From: a virus
Virus record (IMG/VR): IMGVR_UViG_3300037480_000092
Coordinates: 1 to 44,780 of that record
Length of the DNA stretch: 44,780 nucleotides
Reading direction: 5' to 3' (one strand)
In this document: piece after piece, positions 28,314-38,135 of the stretch
Layout of the letters: every line of letters begins with the position of its first letter
How positions within the stretch are numbered: the first letter of the stretch is position 1
Program-made: the position numbers and the translations under genes
The notes under the pieces: model-generated
What the model was told of the DNA's origin: nothing
The model's input: only the letters and a program-made list of their open reading frames with translations
The model's database searches: none

Positions 28314-28711
28314 CAGAAATTCCTAACAAAACCAACGCCCACGACTGGATCTTTCACACCTTCTAGCTTGATAAGATTACCATTGTAAAATGTATTATCA
28401 ACTTTTTTACCTATCGCAATAGCAAATCCTACATAGCTGTTATGAAATCCAGCACCACCACCAATCTGAGTGTACTTACTATTAGGATCAAAGTTGATAG
28501 TATCCCCGGCCGCCATTCCAGCTGCAAGAGCATCTAAATTTAAACCATGGATATTAACAATCGTTGGTGGCGTGGCACTTATGGTTGGCGTGGTTGGCTG
28601 TTCATAGTAGTTATTGATTGTGGTATCACCATGGCCATGTCGATAGTCAGCTTGTGCCTGGTTAGGTACGAGTATCATCAATACTATTATTGCTACGATA
28701 TATTTAATCAT
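28313..28711 (-). CDS. Secreted YadA-anchor-like outer-membrane protein
   Basis: The start is ATG 28711 (MIKYIVAIIVLMILVPNQAQ), 132 residues, after GGAGAAATGAC; an earlier in-frame ATG would lie within the holin gene. There is a clear signal peptide (cleavage after QAQA, about residue 21), a polar linker (HGDTTINNYYEQPTTP), and a C-terminal region of alternating small/aromatic strands. These (GGGAGFHNSYVGFAIAIGKK...GVKDPVVGVGFVRNF) end in Phe, as YadA membrane anchors do. A trimeric barrel in the outer membrane could aid lysis or block superinfection. The domain call is by pattern and moderate in certainty. Confidence 0.6.
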   Translation of the reverse strand: MIKYIVAIIVLMILVPNQAQADYRHGHGDTTINNYYEQPTTPTISATPPTIVNIHGLNLDALAAGMAAGDTINFDPNSKYTQIGGGAGFHNSYVGFAIAIGKKVDNTFYNGNLIKLEGVKDPVVGVGFVRNF

Positions 28712-28712
28712 G

Positions 28713-29102
28713 TCATTTCTCCTTCCAAGATTTAACTGCTTTCTCACCAGAACGGCCAATAACATAACCACCGAGGCCAATCTTCAGCAAGTCCCATAGG
28801 TCAGGAGGCAAAGCCAGCAAGGGTGCGTTCTCCCAAAACAATGATAGGTACGGATATAGCAGGTAGTTATTGGCAATGATCGCCACAAATACCAACATAG
28901 TAATAGGTCGCCATTGACTTGTTATCTTGTGCTCACTCTTTGCCTCGGCTACGATCACGCTCATAGCAGCATCAAGCTCAGCTAAACCCCCTTTCTGGCT
29001 AAGCTCCATTAGTTTAATTTGAGCCTCGGCTTTAGCTTTTGGATCTGGTATTAGTTTATCAATCAGTTTTGAGCCTATGCTCAATATGGCCGCTATACCC
29101 AT
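28713..29102 (-). CDS. Holin (GTA-type 3-TM family)
   Basis: This 129-residue protein (MGIAAILSIGSKLIDKLIPD) matches the 'holin of 3TMs' family: IDKLIPDPKAKAEAQIKL, an EAKSEHKITSQWRPITMLVFVAIIANNYL core and the characteristic PPDLWDLLKIGLGGYVIGRSGEKAVK end. Hydrophobic segments are at about 72-90 and 100-118, plus a shorter N-terminal one. It would permeabilise the inner membrane at the end of infection. It is the first gene of the lysis cassette and overlaps the ribosome site of the YadA-like gene. No endolysin is recognised next to it. Confidence 0.82.
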   Translation of the reverse strand: MGIAAILSIGSKLIDKLIPDPKAKAEAQIKLMELSQKGGLAELDAAMSVIVAEAKSEHKITSQWRPITMLVFVAIIANNYLLYPYLSLFWENAPLLALPPDLWDLLKIGLGGYVIGRSGEKAVKSWKEK

Positions 29103-29133
29103 GACTATCTCCTACTACTTCATCGTTATAATA

Positions 29134-29781
29134 TTAAACTGGTGGCCACAATACGTGATTTATCACATCAAAATTTATTGGATCAGAATCAGTTTCAATA
29201 GCTGATCGAATTTGATCTGCGGCATCAATAACAATATCAACAGCATCATGCAAAGTTTCAAGATCTGCAATCACAGCATCATCCTGTGAATTTGGAGGAC
29301 CACCACGTGCGCGTCGATTAATCCCGCGTGATGCTTTAATTGTCAGGCGTAATAATTCAAAAGTGAAAGCTTGCTTACCTGGATTCAAAAGTTCAACCCT
29401 GCGTATCGCTTCGTTATCTGTTTCAAATTTTTTCAATTGCCGCCATTTATCAATATCTTCAATCCACTTTGTACCAGTCCATTTTGGTTTTTGAATTGAT
29501 ACTGGTGGGGCTTTGATAGTCACACCTGCAGGTCGAGGCTCATCAATTTCTACAACCTTAACTATCGTTCCATCATTAGTATAATAAGAACCACGAAAAT
29601 CAGATTTAATTACCCACGCACCATCGATGAACACAGCTACTTTATTCTTTGTAAATGCAGGTGGTTTAATCTTTGTAGCATTAGCAGGAACCAAATATCT
29701 ACCTAGTGCGCGAGGGTTAGGACGTGCCTCACGTTCCTTGATAAATTCACCAGTTTCTTTATTGTAAGTATAAATTTTCAT
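29134..29781 (-). CDS. Tail-fibre assembly-like protein
   Basis: The start is ATG 29781 (MKIYTYNKETGEFIKEREAR), 215 residues; GGGGTGA upstream contains the previous stop. The N-terminus resembles tail-fibre assembly chaperones or small fibre-tip proteins ('Y.y...tgef.g...a..nP......lvP.nat...pp...' then VAVFIDGAWVIKSDFRG). The C-terminal part is helical (KASRGINRRARGG; DAVIADLETLHDAVDIVIDAADQI). Immediately downstream of the fibre gene, it probably helps fold or cap it. Confidence 0.65.
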   Translation of the reverse strand: MKIYTYNKETGEFIKEREARPNPRALGRYLVPANATKIKPPAFTKNKVAVFIDGAWVIKSDFRGSYYTNDGTIVKVVEIDEPRPAGVTIKAPPVSIQKPKWTGTKWIEDIDKWRQLKKFETDNEAIRRVELLNPGKQAFTFELLRLTIKASRGINRRARGGPPNSQDDAVIADLETLHDAVDIVIDAADQIRSAIETDSDPINFDVINHVLWPPV

Positions 29782-29783
29782 GA

Positions 29784-31439
29784 TCACCCCGCGAACCTCA
29801 TAATTAACATACGATATGAATTTATACCGCGTGTTTCATTACCACCTGTGCTACCTATTATACCACTATTACCACCTAAGTTACCTACGCTACCACACCA
29901 AGATCTATCGAATGTGGCGCCACCTGAAACAGAATCCGCTGATACATAGGCGTGTGTATGATCATCAAATGCATGACCCTGTTTCGTAAGATTATTATCA
30001 CCGGTAGTACCATCACCGCGATCAGTACGACTTCCAGCATCTGGATCAACACCGGCCCCATTATCCCATATACGAATATGCTCACCCTGGGCATCTGGCA
30101 ATAAGAATTCATTATGCCATGAATGAGTGCCTGTACCTGTACCAGTAAAGTCAACAGGAGTACCACCTCTAGTGAGAGAAACCTGAAATGTATTAGTGAG
30201 AGCTGTGACAATGAAATATTTAGTATCGGCACTTAACCCTGTCGGCAACGCGCCGCCAGAATTTGTCAACTCTATTACATCATCATCAACTAACCCATGC
30301 GTAGCATCTGTGAATAGATCAGTACTGCCATCAGCTGTGACAGTGTTGCCTGCACCTAGACCCGAAGTATTACCGATCACATCATATAGTTCTTCATATG
30401 TGACCATGGTAAGAGCTGAGCCATCTTCTTCAAGAAAATTCACAGGTGGTGTATCAGTAGGCCAGAATTTTTCTTCACCTATTATTTCACTTACTACAGT
30501 ATCATCTAAAATATTGACAACATTAGTTCCATCACTATGAAGCAGGTGTGTTGTGCCTGAAAAAACTGTAACACCTGTGCCAGCTGAAGTTTTTACTATT
30601 AATGTTCTAGCAGTTTCATTGGTGAATGCTATGAATCTTTCGTAAGTTGATACGATGACATTTCTAGCTGCTGTCAACAATACACTAGTGTCAGTCATGA
30701 TCAACCGGCCAAACTCATTCTCTGCAGATGAAAGAGTATAATCAACATCACTGGTAAAGTTAATTGTATTATCTTTCAATAATGTTTCATTGAGTACGAA
30801 ACGCTCAGCAATCTCAGTGAGAACTGCTTCAACATCAGCTTGCGTATAGTGCCCATCATTGTCTCTGACACCTACTAACGATGCACCAAGTGATATTAAT
30901 AATGAAGCTAGATCCCCACGCAACCCGGCATCTGCACCTGTACCTGTTGATACAATAAGATCACCGGACGAATTGAATGTGAGGAATAAATTTGCACGAT
31001 CAGTAGCATCTTGAAAAAGTTCAAATACTCCATCAAGTTCAATACTATCTGTTAGTTTGAATGTGCGATCAATACTGTCACGCAATTGTTGAATTAAAAA
31101 TGTGACATGATCAAATTGTGCTTCATGCACATCAGGTAAAAATCCTCCTTGAGAATTAAAATCAGTCTGTTGATCTTCAATATAATTCGATCTGATATAC
31201 CAGGAATAATTAGTAGGCAATGCACCTGCTACTCGTGTGATAATACCGCCAGCATCATCACCAACACCGGCAACAGTATAATCAGAGTCAACTACTAATA
31301 AAGTTTGAATACCAACATCATCAGTCTCGTATACAGATAATTGGGTCTTATCGCTAACCCTGAATGTATATGAAAATTCATCTGCAATATCATTACCAGC
31401 ATACGGTCCTGATGTAATATGTGTTGTATTGACAGTCAC
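29784..31439 (-). CDS. Tail fibre with T7-type N-domain and collar domain
   Basis: The protein has 551 residues. Residues 1-150 match the T7 tail-fibre N-terminal region (PF03906 type): FSYTFRVSDKTQLSVYETDD, YTVAGVGDDAGGIITR, SNYIEDQQTDFNSQGGFLPD, HVTFLIQQLRDSIDRTFKL. A central beta-rich shaft follows. The C-terminal part is a phage tail-collar domain (EEKFWPTDTPPVNFLEEDGS...FLLPDAQGEHIRIWDNG...GHAFDDHTH). It is interrupted by a 70-residue beta module (FTDATHGLVDDDVIELTNSG...TRGGTPVDFTGTG). The protein would attach to the tail and recognise the host surface. A Gly/Ser-rich end (GNSGIIGSTGGNETR) is typical of fibre tips. Confidence 0.82.
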   Translation of the reverse strand: MTVNTTHITSGPYAGNDIADEFSYTFRVSDKTQLSVYETDDVGIQTLLVVDSDYTVAGVGDDAGGIITRVAGALPTNYSWYIRSNYIEDQQTDFNSQGGFLPDVHEAQFDHVTFLIQQLRDSIDRTFKLTDSIELDGVFELFQDATDRANLFLTFNSSGDLIVSTGTGADAGLRGDLASLLISLGASLVGVRDNDGHYTQADVEAVLTEIAERFVLNETLLKDNTINFTSDVDYTLSSAENEFGRLIMTDTSVLLTAARNVIVSTYERFIAFTNETARTLIVKTSAGTGVTVFSGTTHLLHSDGTNVVNILDDTVVSEIIGEEKFWPTDTPPVNFLEEDGSALTMVTYEELYDVIGNTSGLGAGNTVTADGSTDLFTDATHGLVDDDVIELTNSGGALPTGLSADTKYFIVTALTNTFQVSLTRGGTPVDFTGTGTGTHSWHNEFLLPDAQGEHIRIWDNGAGVDPDAGSRTDRGDGTTGDNNLTKQGHAFDDHTHAYVSADSVSGGATFDRSWCGSVGNLGGNSGIIGSTGGNETRGINSYRMLIMRFAG

Positions 31440-31477
31440 AATTATACACTCCTGTGATTATTAATATGAGTTTAGCA

Positions 31478-34400
31478 CTAGTCTCGTTTAGGTCCAAATA
31501 TTAATTCACGAGCAGTTAATTCTTCACCCTCTTCAATTACGTCATATAGATGCTCACCAGTTGCCCATATTTGATTGATTCCAGGAATAGCAAGAGCTGC
31601 TGCGGTGAGTTTAGTTGCACCCTTCGTTGCACTTTTTGTAATCTCTTCATCAGTTAATACACGTTCACTTATTTGCTTAATTCCTGCAGTACCTTTTTCA
31701 ATAACTGATGCTACTGGTGATGTATTATAACCAAAATCACCAATCACACCAGCGGCTACATCACGAACAAACGGTACTGATGCAAGAGGGTACAAAGCAA
31801 CATTAGTTAAATACTTGTTCATGCGCTCATCTTCATCTTCTGGATCATCTAAATCACCACGCATTAGCATTTCCAAGAACACAGGGATGGTGAATAAAAA
31901 CATAGTTTTAGCCACTACAGATGTTGGTGAGTATAGGCCAGTTCTGCCACCTTTAACCAAGTCACGAGATAGATTACCTAATGAACTAAAATAAGTCATG
32001 AACATGGTAAATGTAGTGTGGATCTTACCTTGATTTCTTAGGATCGCCGCCATGTTCTTAGTAGCACCTGAACCTTGTAGATTCTCCACCGACCAATCAG
32101 CACGCTGGATAGCTTTAGTCTCATTACCTGATTCACTTATCTCTTTGTCATAGGCTGCATGCCATGTTGGAAGATCAACCATATAAGTCTGAATCAATGC
32201 GATATGTTTCATTGAAGCTTCTTGAATAGCTGCAGTGATACCTGCTTTACCGCGCAATCTTTCCATTGCATTTTTAATTTCACGATCCATTGTACGCATT
32301 CGGTGAGGCATCACCTTTGATCGTTCAGCTGCAAAATCCCACCCTGTCTGCATGTCATCACGACTACCCAATAAACCACGCACCGCGTTCATATACCAAC
32401 TGTGACCTATAGCAGTCTGCACGCCTTTTATTGCAGGACCAACACCAACCTCAGCTGCTGTTGTAAGAAGACCAAACAACTGCATAATTCCTGTAGATGC
32501 TTTAAAACCCATCACACCCAATGTGACACCAAAACGCAATCGCTGGAATGCTACATCAACGTAAGTTTTTGTCGGCTGCTGCCTACCATCCTTAGCAATA
32601 TCATTTAACCACGGCTTTATTTGTTTGAATTCTTCCTCACCCAGCACACCGGTGATGGCACTCGCTACATCAGGTGATTGAATAAGACGATTAGCCTGAC
32701 GTACTGGATCATGGTGTGTGATGTAATGAATCGTCTCATTGAAATGATCAGGTACAACTTCAAGACTTAGGTAGATTCTGTCATAGAATCCGGTACGCTC
32801 ATTGGTTGCTCCAGCATTAACGGACGCTTGAATACTTGCTGTGTTATTAAACATTGAATCAGTTTCAGCTTGACGCTTCTCAGCATTCTTTTCAGCTTTG
32901 TGACTGCGCCTGGGTGAGTACTTCACCGGGTAATACCCACCTTTAAAAGTACCATGTTCAGTCACCACCGGTGTAGATTGAATCTTTGGCGGCACCAGGC
33001 CAGTGGTGCGACGGTGTACTTCTGCAAGTTGCGGGTACAGTAACTCCATCTGATCCCATATCTTTTGCACCATCTCCCAGTCGCTCTTTGACATATGATT
33101 CAATATAGCCTGTAACCTGGGGTTGTTGAAATTAATCTCAGCTTCATTCCCAGGATCAGCCCATCCTTCACCGAGTAATAGCTTTTTCAAGTTACCCTGA
33201 TTACCCGTATTGAGTGCAACAGCCAGTACCTGATCACCTGTTAAATGATCATTGATCTCAGGTATCCATAACTTGGCCATGTGACGACGTTGATCTTCTT
33301 TGCTACGATTATCAATCAACTCCATTACAGGTATGGCAACCTCATCTGTCAACTTCAGCTTAGCATCGAGAGCATCAGTAAACTGCTGAGTTAATATATC
33401 ATGACTTATCCCAGTACGTTCACCGCCATCAAGCCATGATGCTAAGAACGGCATTTTGGTGAGCTGTGACGCCCATTTACGCACGTTCTCTTCAGTTGAT
33501 GCTTTGCGTGAATCTTCTATTCGACTACGACTTTCTTTTGTAGCAAATCGTTGATCTTGTAGCTCTATAGATTCAATCCATTGATTCTTTAATTTTTTGA
33601 ATTCAATCTCTTCATCAGCTAATTTGATTTTGTTCGCGTACCTAGCAACATGCTCGATGTTTTTCACTGAATCATTGATGCCCTGTAATTCTGAGAAAGG
33701 TACATTCTTCCAATGAGTCACGTAAGATTCATTCAATGTAGCAGGTGATAACACCAAACCATCACCATCAGTTTCATTACGTTCTTTCGCCCACGTGTTG
33801 ATATTCTCAACTCCTTTGAGAGTTGCTGCTTTTCTGAATTCAAACCGGCTGAGTATTTTGGTGATCTGTTCCCAATAACCATTTGCGGCTTTTTGGATAT
33901 CTTCACGTACTTTCTTTTTATTATATCGACTCATGCGATCAACAATCTTCATAGTGTCATTTTTCGCATTGGTTGCAGCCATACCCAAATAATAATTCAT
34001 TGCTTGACGCAATTTAGCTTCAGCAGCACCTTGACGATTACCTTCTGCTAACATTGTAGCTGATTCTTGTGCCGCTCTAATTTCAGCTCTGCGATACTTT
34101 CCGGGGTGGATCTCACGAAATGCTAACTTACCAATGCGATCTTCAGCAGCTGCTTTAATAGCAGCCCGATCAATAGTTGGTGCAGTAGTGCCACGAGCAA
34201 TGATCTTTAATTCATGCAGGATCAACGCACCGCGTTCTTCACTTTGTATTGCTTCATCAGCTTCTCTCTCAAGAGTACCATCAGTAAAGATATCACCGTG
34301 GATCTCTTTCATGCGAATTTCAGCAGCTTCATCAGCAGCGTCTTTGATCTTTGGTGCATTAACTAAATCATCGATCATCTGTGAACCTGAGCTATAACCG

Positions 34401-37400
34401 AAGAACATTGCAGCTTCATCAGGGTGCACACCTTGCATACCTTTAGCTGTCATACGATTTAATTCTGGAGGTATGACAGTAGATTTACGACCTAGTTTAT
34501 TAACACTCTCAATTCCGACCATCTCTTTCACAGCAGCATGATCAAGTTTAACATTCGCTTTCTCATCAGTAATTGTTGTATCAATAGGGGCTTTCAACCG
34601 TTCTCTTGCAAGATAGACACGCTCATTTTTTAATCTATCAATTTCTTCATCAATAAGATCCTGCTTTTCTTCTTTCCACCAGGCTTTAGTTTGACGTGTG
34701 AGTTGTTTAACGATCTTGTCACGTAGAGTTTCAGAATGTACATCTTTGACTTTTTCCTGGCGTGTCTGATAATCAGCAAATTCTTTATCAGTCATACCAG
34801 CCATTGCAGCATCAGTGAACATGGGTTCAACCTGCGCACGTGCCTCAGCTGCAGCAATCTGTTCTTCAGTAGCCAACAACCGATCAAATACCTTACGTAC
34901 TTCATCATCGAGGTTCACATTAAGTTGGCCACGAACAGCCTGGTAGATTCTCGATAACCATCGCGCGAATGCTCTGAACGCATTACGTAACTCAATAGAT
35001 GGAGCTTTACCTTCCTTCACATAAGCTTCAAAACCACGAGCAAATTGCTCATGAACAGCACGACGGATAGCGGTATCTTTATCTTTATCATCAATGGTAT
35101 TTTCATCAAGAAATTTAATTACATCATCAGGAGTAACATCACCTCCAGCTTCTTTAGCTACATCTTCAGCGTTGCGCTTGTACCATCCATTGATGCTTTG
35201 TAATAGTTCAGTATCACCATTGACTTCCATCTCATACATGAAATGGGCGAACTCGTGCAGGAAGGTAGATAAATCAGATGATTCAGTCAAGCGTATAATG
35301 CTGTTGGCAGGTTCATAAAACCCGCGATCTCCAGGTTGCTTGAACGTTACTTCTTCGGAAACTTCACCGTCAGGGTCGAACCCTTCGGGAGATCGAATAA
35401 TTGATCCAAGTGGCTGTTCCCCTCTTGAGGCGCGCTCACCTGTTTCTTCTCTTCTGACTTTTTCTTTCTTGAGTTTTTGGTCGGCGGCATCTTTATTTTC
35501 TCCTATACCAACGGTGATATTCAATCCGTTTAATGTGATTATTGTTCCATCAGGTTTTGTTGCTGTGATAACAGCTGAAGATAATTTCTCAATTGTATTA
35601 TCAACAATGTTTTGAATTTCTTCTTGAGTCTCACCAAGTACGTAAAACTCATCACCTGATATATGGTACGCACCTTCTGTTTCACTTTCTAATGCATCTG
35701 CTACTGCTTGTAACAGCGCATCACCGTGATCAGGACTAAGGTTATCATTAATCCATTTAAGGCTGTCAGCGTCAATTGAGGCTATTGCTTGTGCATCTTC
35801 AACATCTACAACGAATGCCTTGCGTCCCTTGATCCCAGTGAGTTCATGCTTTAGCAGTTCATTGATAAGTTCTTCACGACTCAACTTGTCAAATAATGCC
35901 CTGGCTTTACTGCCTTTAGCTTCCCTTCGTTCCCTCTTCAGTGCAATGCGTCGTTCTACTGGGTCAACATCTTTTGGTGCCTCTTGTCTAAGTGTAGCAC
36001 TTTGTTCCTCAATTGCACGTTCCAATCTCTGTTTAGCCTCAGTCTCAGATGCTTTATGTTCCTCACGCATTTCACCAAGGAGTTGATCTGCTTGCGCAGG
36101 TTTCTCAGCTTCAAGCCTGGTTTTGGCTTCAGCTTCAGTTGCCTTATGTTTCTCACGTTGTTTATCAATAAAGGTAGTGATATCTTCCTCAGTAATAACC
36201 TTACCTTTTTGCTTAAATACCACACCCTCTTCAATTTCAATGCGTGCACGCTCACCTGTTAATGGTCCCTCGATGACCAGACCAGATTCCTGATACACCT
36301 GCTGCACTGTCTTGCCCTGACGACGCGCTTGAGCAGTTGCCCATGCTGGCACTACCTGTGCCATATAATCGGCGTTAGCGGCGTTCACAGTGCCTGTATC
36401 GATCAATTGCTCACGGACACTGTCATAGATCTCCTGGGCCTCTACGAACTCGCTAGCAGTCTCCTGGGCCTCTTCCATCAGATTACGGATGAATGTCTCA
36501 CCCTCCTGCTTCACCTGATCTTCACGGGCCGGTGAGACAGTATCAGTGCTCATGGTCATACTGTCACGCAACGCCTCATAATGCTCAGTACCGGCCATCT
36601 CAGCAGCAAAATCAGCAATAGGCACCTGGACATCGCTGCCCAATACTGAGGCTTCGTTCGCCTGGGCTGCTAACAACTGCAGCACTGGATCTGACTGGAT
36701 CTCTTCAGGAGTTTTATCCTTCAGATATAATGCAACCTGTTCACCATCAATGTATACCTGGGTATCAGCATTGCCATCAGCTTCTATAATGAATTGTTTG
36801 AATGATTCTTTGTCGCGCTCACGTAGTTTTGAATTTTCAGACGACTCATTTATCTGATCAATTTTAACCTGATCAACTTGACTTTTACCCTCGACAATCT
36901 TCTCTTGTTGCATGAACTTATTAGCAGTGAATTGTGCTCCACCGGCTGCGACACCAGTACCGAAACCACCGAGGGCACCTGCCAGTATACCTTCAGTTAA
37001 ATCTTTATCAGGATCAAAAGACAATCGTTCTGCTAGATTTGTATTAAATGCCTGGGTAGCTTCTGTGGCAAATTCTTGTACACCGGTAGCAAGTACCGAT
37101 CTGAATGATTTACCAGCTTCGCCTTTTAACAATACATCTGGTACAAACTTTTCTAAGACTGAATTAATAATCCCCACTTGCGCTTGTGCTTGCATGAAAT
37201 CAACATCAGATATGTTGGTACCTGTACGCGCTTCAAAATCAGCAGCATCACTAGCAACCTCCATTGATTCCATCCATGCCATGAATGGGACAGATCCACC
37301 AGACATATACGATGTAACAAGAGAGGGTGCCGCTTGACCAATGAATCCTGCCAATGCTGCTGGATCAGTTGCTACTTCAGCCACTCCTGAAAGATCACCA

Positions 37401-38134
37401 CCAAGCGCAAGCTTGAATGCTTCATCAGCACGTTGTGCCGCTTTTACATTGGCCTTGAATGGTTCAAATTCTTCTGTCAAGATTTGACTTGCTATGTCAA
37501 TTTCGCCTGCTACATCTGATCCGCCGCCTATACGAATATCAGTACCTGGTATTAGACCACTGGCAAAAAAGTCTGCAGTAGATTCAATCGCACGAACAGG
37601 ATTCAATGCACGCGGCAAACCTGTGACATCTTCGACTGATTCTGAAATCCCGCGTGTCCATCGTCTTATCGCATCCGGTGTACGAAATATAGATTCAGAT
37701 AATCCCAATGTACCAGTTGTAGCACCTGCAGCACCCCTGGGGATAATAGAGGTTACGGGTTTGATTATATCCTCAAGCTTCTGCAGAACATCAACATCAT
37801 CCTGGGCAACAACTGAATTGTTAAAATCATCAGTTAGAAATTTCGCAGTACTGGGATTGGTATCTCTTAGATTACTAAAATTGAACTGACTGCTTTTAAC
37901 ATCTTGTTCAGCCGATTCAATGTCAGATTGTACAGCAAATGGTGGTGCACCAGATTCCTGACTTAAATTTAAAACTTTAGCATGTTGATCAGGATTAATC
38001 TTAACAGCTTCACCCATTGTGAAATTAAGATTATCATCACCCTGTTTCAATTCATTAACATCACCGTCAAATTCATCATCGTCTGATGCTTGTGATAGAG
38101 AACTGAGATCAACCTTGCTTGAATCAAATGCCAT
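31478..38134 (-). CDS. Giant internal virion / polyvalent protein with GGDEF-like and metallopeptidase motifs
   Basis: The protein has 2218 residues in the position of T7 gp16, directly downstream of the gp15-like gene. N-terminal ~650 residues are Gly/Ala-rich helices with amphipathic segments. A charged coiled coil (about 640-750, EAEAKTRLEAEKPAQ) leads to a GGDEF-like domain (about 755-890). This shows HELTGIKGRKAF, IDADSLKWIND..SPDHGDALLQAVA and SGDEF (826-830), with Ser replacing the first Gly. A zinc-peptidase motif HEFAH lies at 960-964 within STFLHEFAHFMYEME. The remainder is mostly helical, with a large-polyvalent-protein-type C-terminus (FGVTLGVMGFKASTGIMQ; TMFLFTIPVFLEMLM). It is probably carried in the capsid and ejected with the DNA. 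Enzymatic activity is unproven. Confidence 0.78.
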   Translation of the reverse strand: MAFDSSKVDLSSLSQASDDDEFDGDVNELKQGDDNLNFTMGEAVKINPDQHAKVLNLSQESGAPPFAVQSDIESAEQDVKSSQFNFSNLRDTNPSTAKFLTDDFNNSVVAQDDVDVLQKLEDIIKPVTSIIPRGAAGATTGTLGLSESIFRTPDAIRRWTRGISESVEDVTGLPRALNPVRAIESTADFFASGLIPGTDIRIGGGSDVAGEIDIASQILTEEFEPFKANVKAAQRADEAFKLALGGDLSGVAEVATDPAALAGFIGQAAPSLVTSYMSGGSVPFMAWMESMEVASDAADFEARTGTNISDVDFMQAQAQVGIINSVLEKFVPDVLLKGEAGKSFRSVLATGVQEFATEATQAFNTNLAERLSFDPDKDLTEGILAGALGGFGTGVAAGGAQFTANKFMQQEKIVEGKSQVDQVKIDQINESSENSKLRERDKESFKQFIIEADGNADTQVYIDGEQVALYLKDKTPEEIQSDPVLQLLAAQANEASVLGSDVQVPIADFAAEMAGTEHYEALRDSMTMSTDTVSPAREDQVKQEGETFIRNLMEEAQETASEFVEAQEIYDSVREQLIDTGTVNAANADYMAQVVPAWATAQARRQGKTVQQVYQESGLVIEGPLTGERARIEIEEGVVFKQKGKVITEEDITTFIDKQREKHKATEAEAKTRLEAEKPAQADQLLGEMREEHKASETEAKQRLERAIEEQSATLRQEAPKDVDPVERRIALKRERREAKGSKARALFDKLSREELINELLKHELTGIKGRKAFVVDVEDAQAIASIDADSLKWINDNLSPDHGDALLQAVADALESETEGAYHISGDEFYVLGETQEEIQNIVDNTIEKLSSAVITATKPDGTIITLNGLNITVGIGENKDAADQKLKKEKVRREETGERASRGEQPLGSIIRSPEGFDPDGEVSEEVTFKQPGDRGFYEPANSIIRLTESSDLSTFLHEFAHFMYEMEVNGDTELLQSINGWYKRNAEDVAKEAGGDVTPDDVIKFLDENTIDDKDKDTAIRRAVHEQFARGFEAYVKEGKAPSIELRNAFRAFARWLSRIYQAVRGQLNVNLDDEVRKVFDRLLATEEQIAAAEARAQVEPMFTDAAMAGMTDKEFADYQTRQEKVKDVHSETLRDKIVKQLTRQTKAWWKEEKQDLIDEEIDRLKNERVYLARERLKAPIDTTITDEKANVKLDHAAVKEMVGIESVNKLGRKSTVIPPELNRMTAKGMQGVHPDEAAMFFGYSSGSQMIDDLVNAPKIKDAADEAAEIRMKEIHGDIFTDGTLEREADEAIQSEERGALILHELKIIARGTTAPTIDRAAIKAAAEDRIGKLAFREIHPGKYRRAEIRAAQESATMLAEGNRQGAAEAKLRQAMNYYLGMAATNAKNDTMKIVDRMSRYNKKKVREDIQKAANGYWEQITKILSRFEFRKAATLKGVENINTWAKERNETDGDGLVLSPATLNESYVTHWKNVPFSELQGINDSVKNIEHVARYANKIKLADEEIEFKKLKNQWIESIELQDQRFATKESRSRIEDSRKASTEENVRKWASQLTKMPFLASWLDGGERTGISHDILTQQFTDALDAKLKLTDEVAIPVMELIDNRSKEDQRRHMAKLWIPEINDHLTGDQVLAVALNTGNQGNLKKLLLGEGWADPGNEAEINFNNPRLQAILNHMSKSDWEMVQKIWDQMELLYPQLAEVHRRTTGLVPPKIQSTPVVTEHGTFKGGYYPVKYSPRRSHKAEKNAEKRQAETDSMFNNTASIQASVNAGATNERTGFYDRIYLSLEVVPDHFNETIHYITHHDPVRQANRLIQSPDVASAITGVLGEEEFKQIKPWLNDIAKDGRQQPTKTYVDVAFQRLRFGVTLGVMGFKASTGIMQLFGLLTTAAEVGVGPAIKGVQTAIGHSWYMNAVRGLLGSRDDMQTGWDFAAERSKVMPHRMRTMDREIKNAMERLRGKAGITAAIQEASMKHIALIQTYMVDLPTWHAAYDKEISESGNETKAIQRADWSVENLQGSGATKNMAAILRNQGKIHTTFTMFMTYFSSLGNLSRDLVKGGRTGLYSPTSVVAKTMFLFTIPVFLEMLMRGDLDDPEDEDERMNKYLTNVALYPLASVPFVRDVAAGVIGDFGYNTSPVASVIEKGTAGIKQISERVLTDEEITKSATKGATKLTAAALAIPGINQIWATGEHLYDVIEEGEELTARELIFGPKRD

Positions 38135-38135
38135 A

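Noticed and set aside
31478-38134. Possibility that the 2218-aa ORF is a fusion caused by sequence error
   Set aside because: The frame is open throughout with uniform character, and giant proteins at the gp16 position are known in podoviruses.
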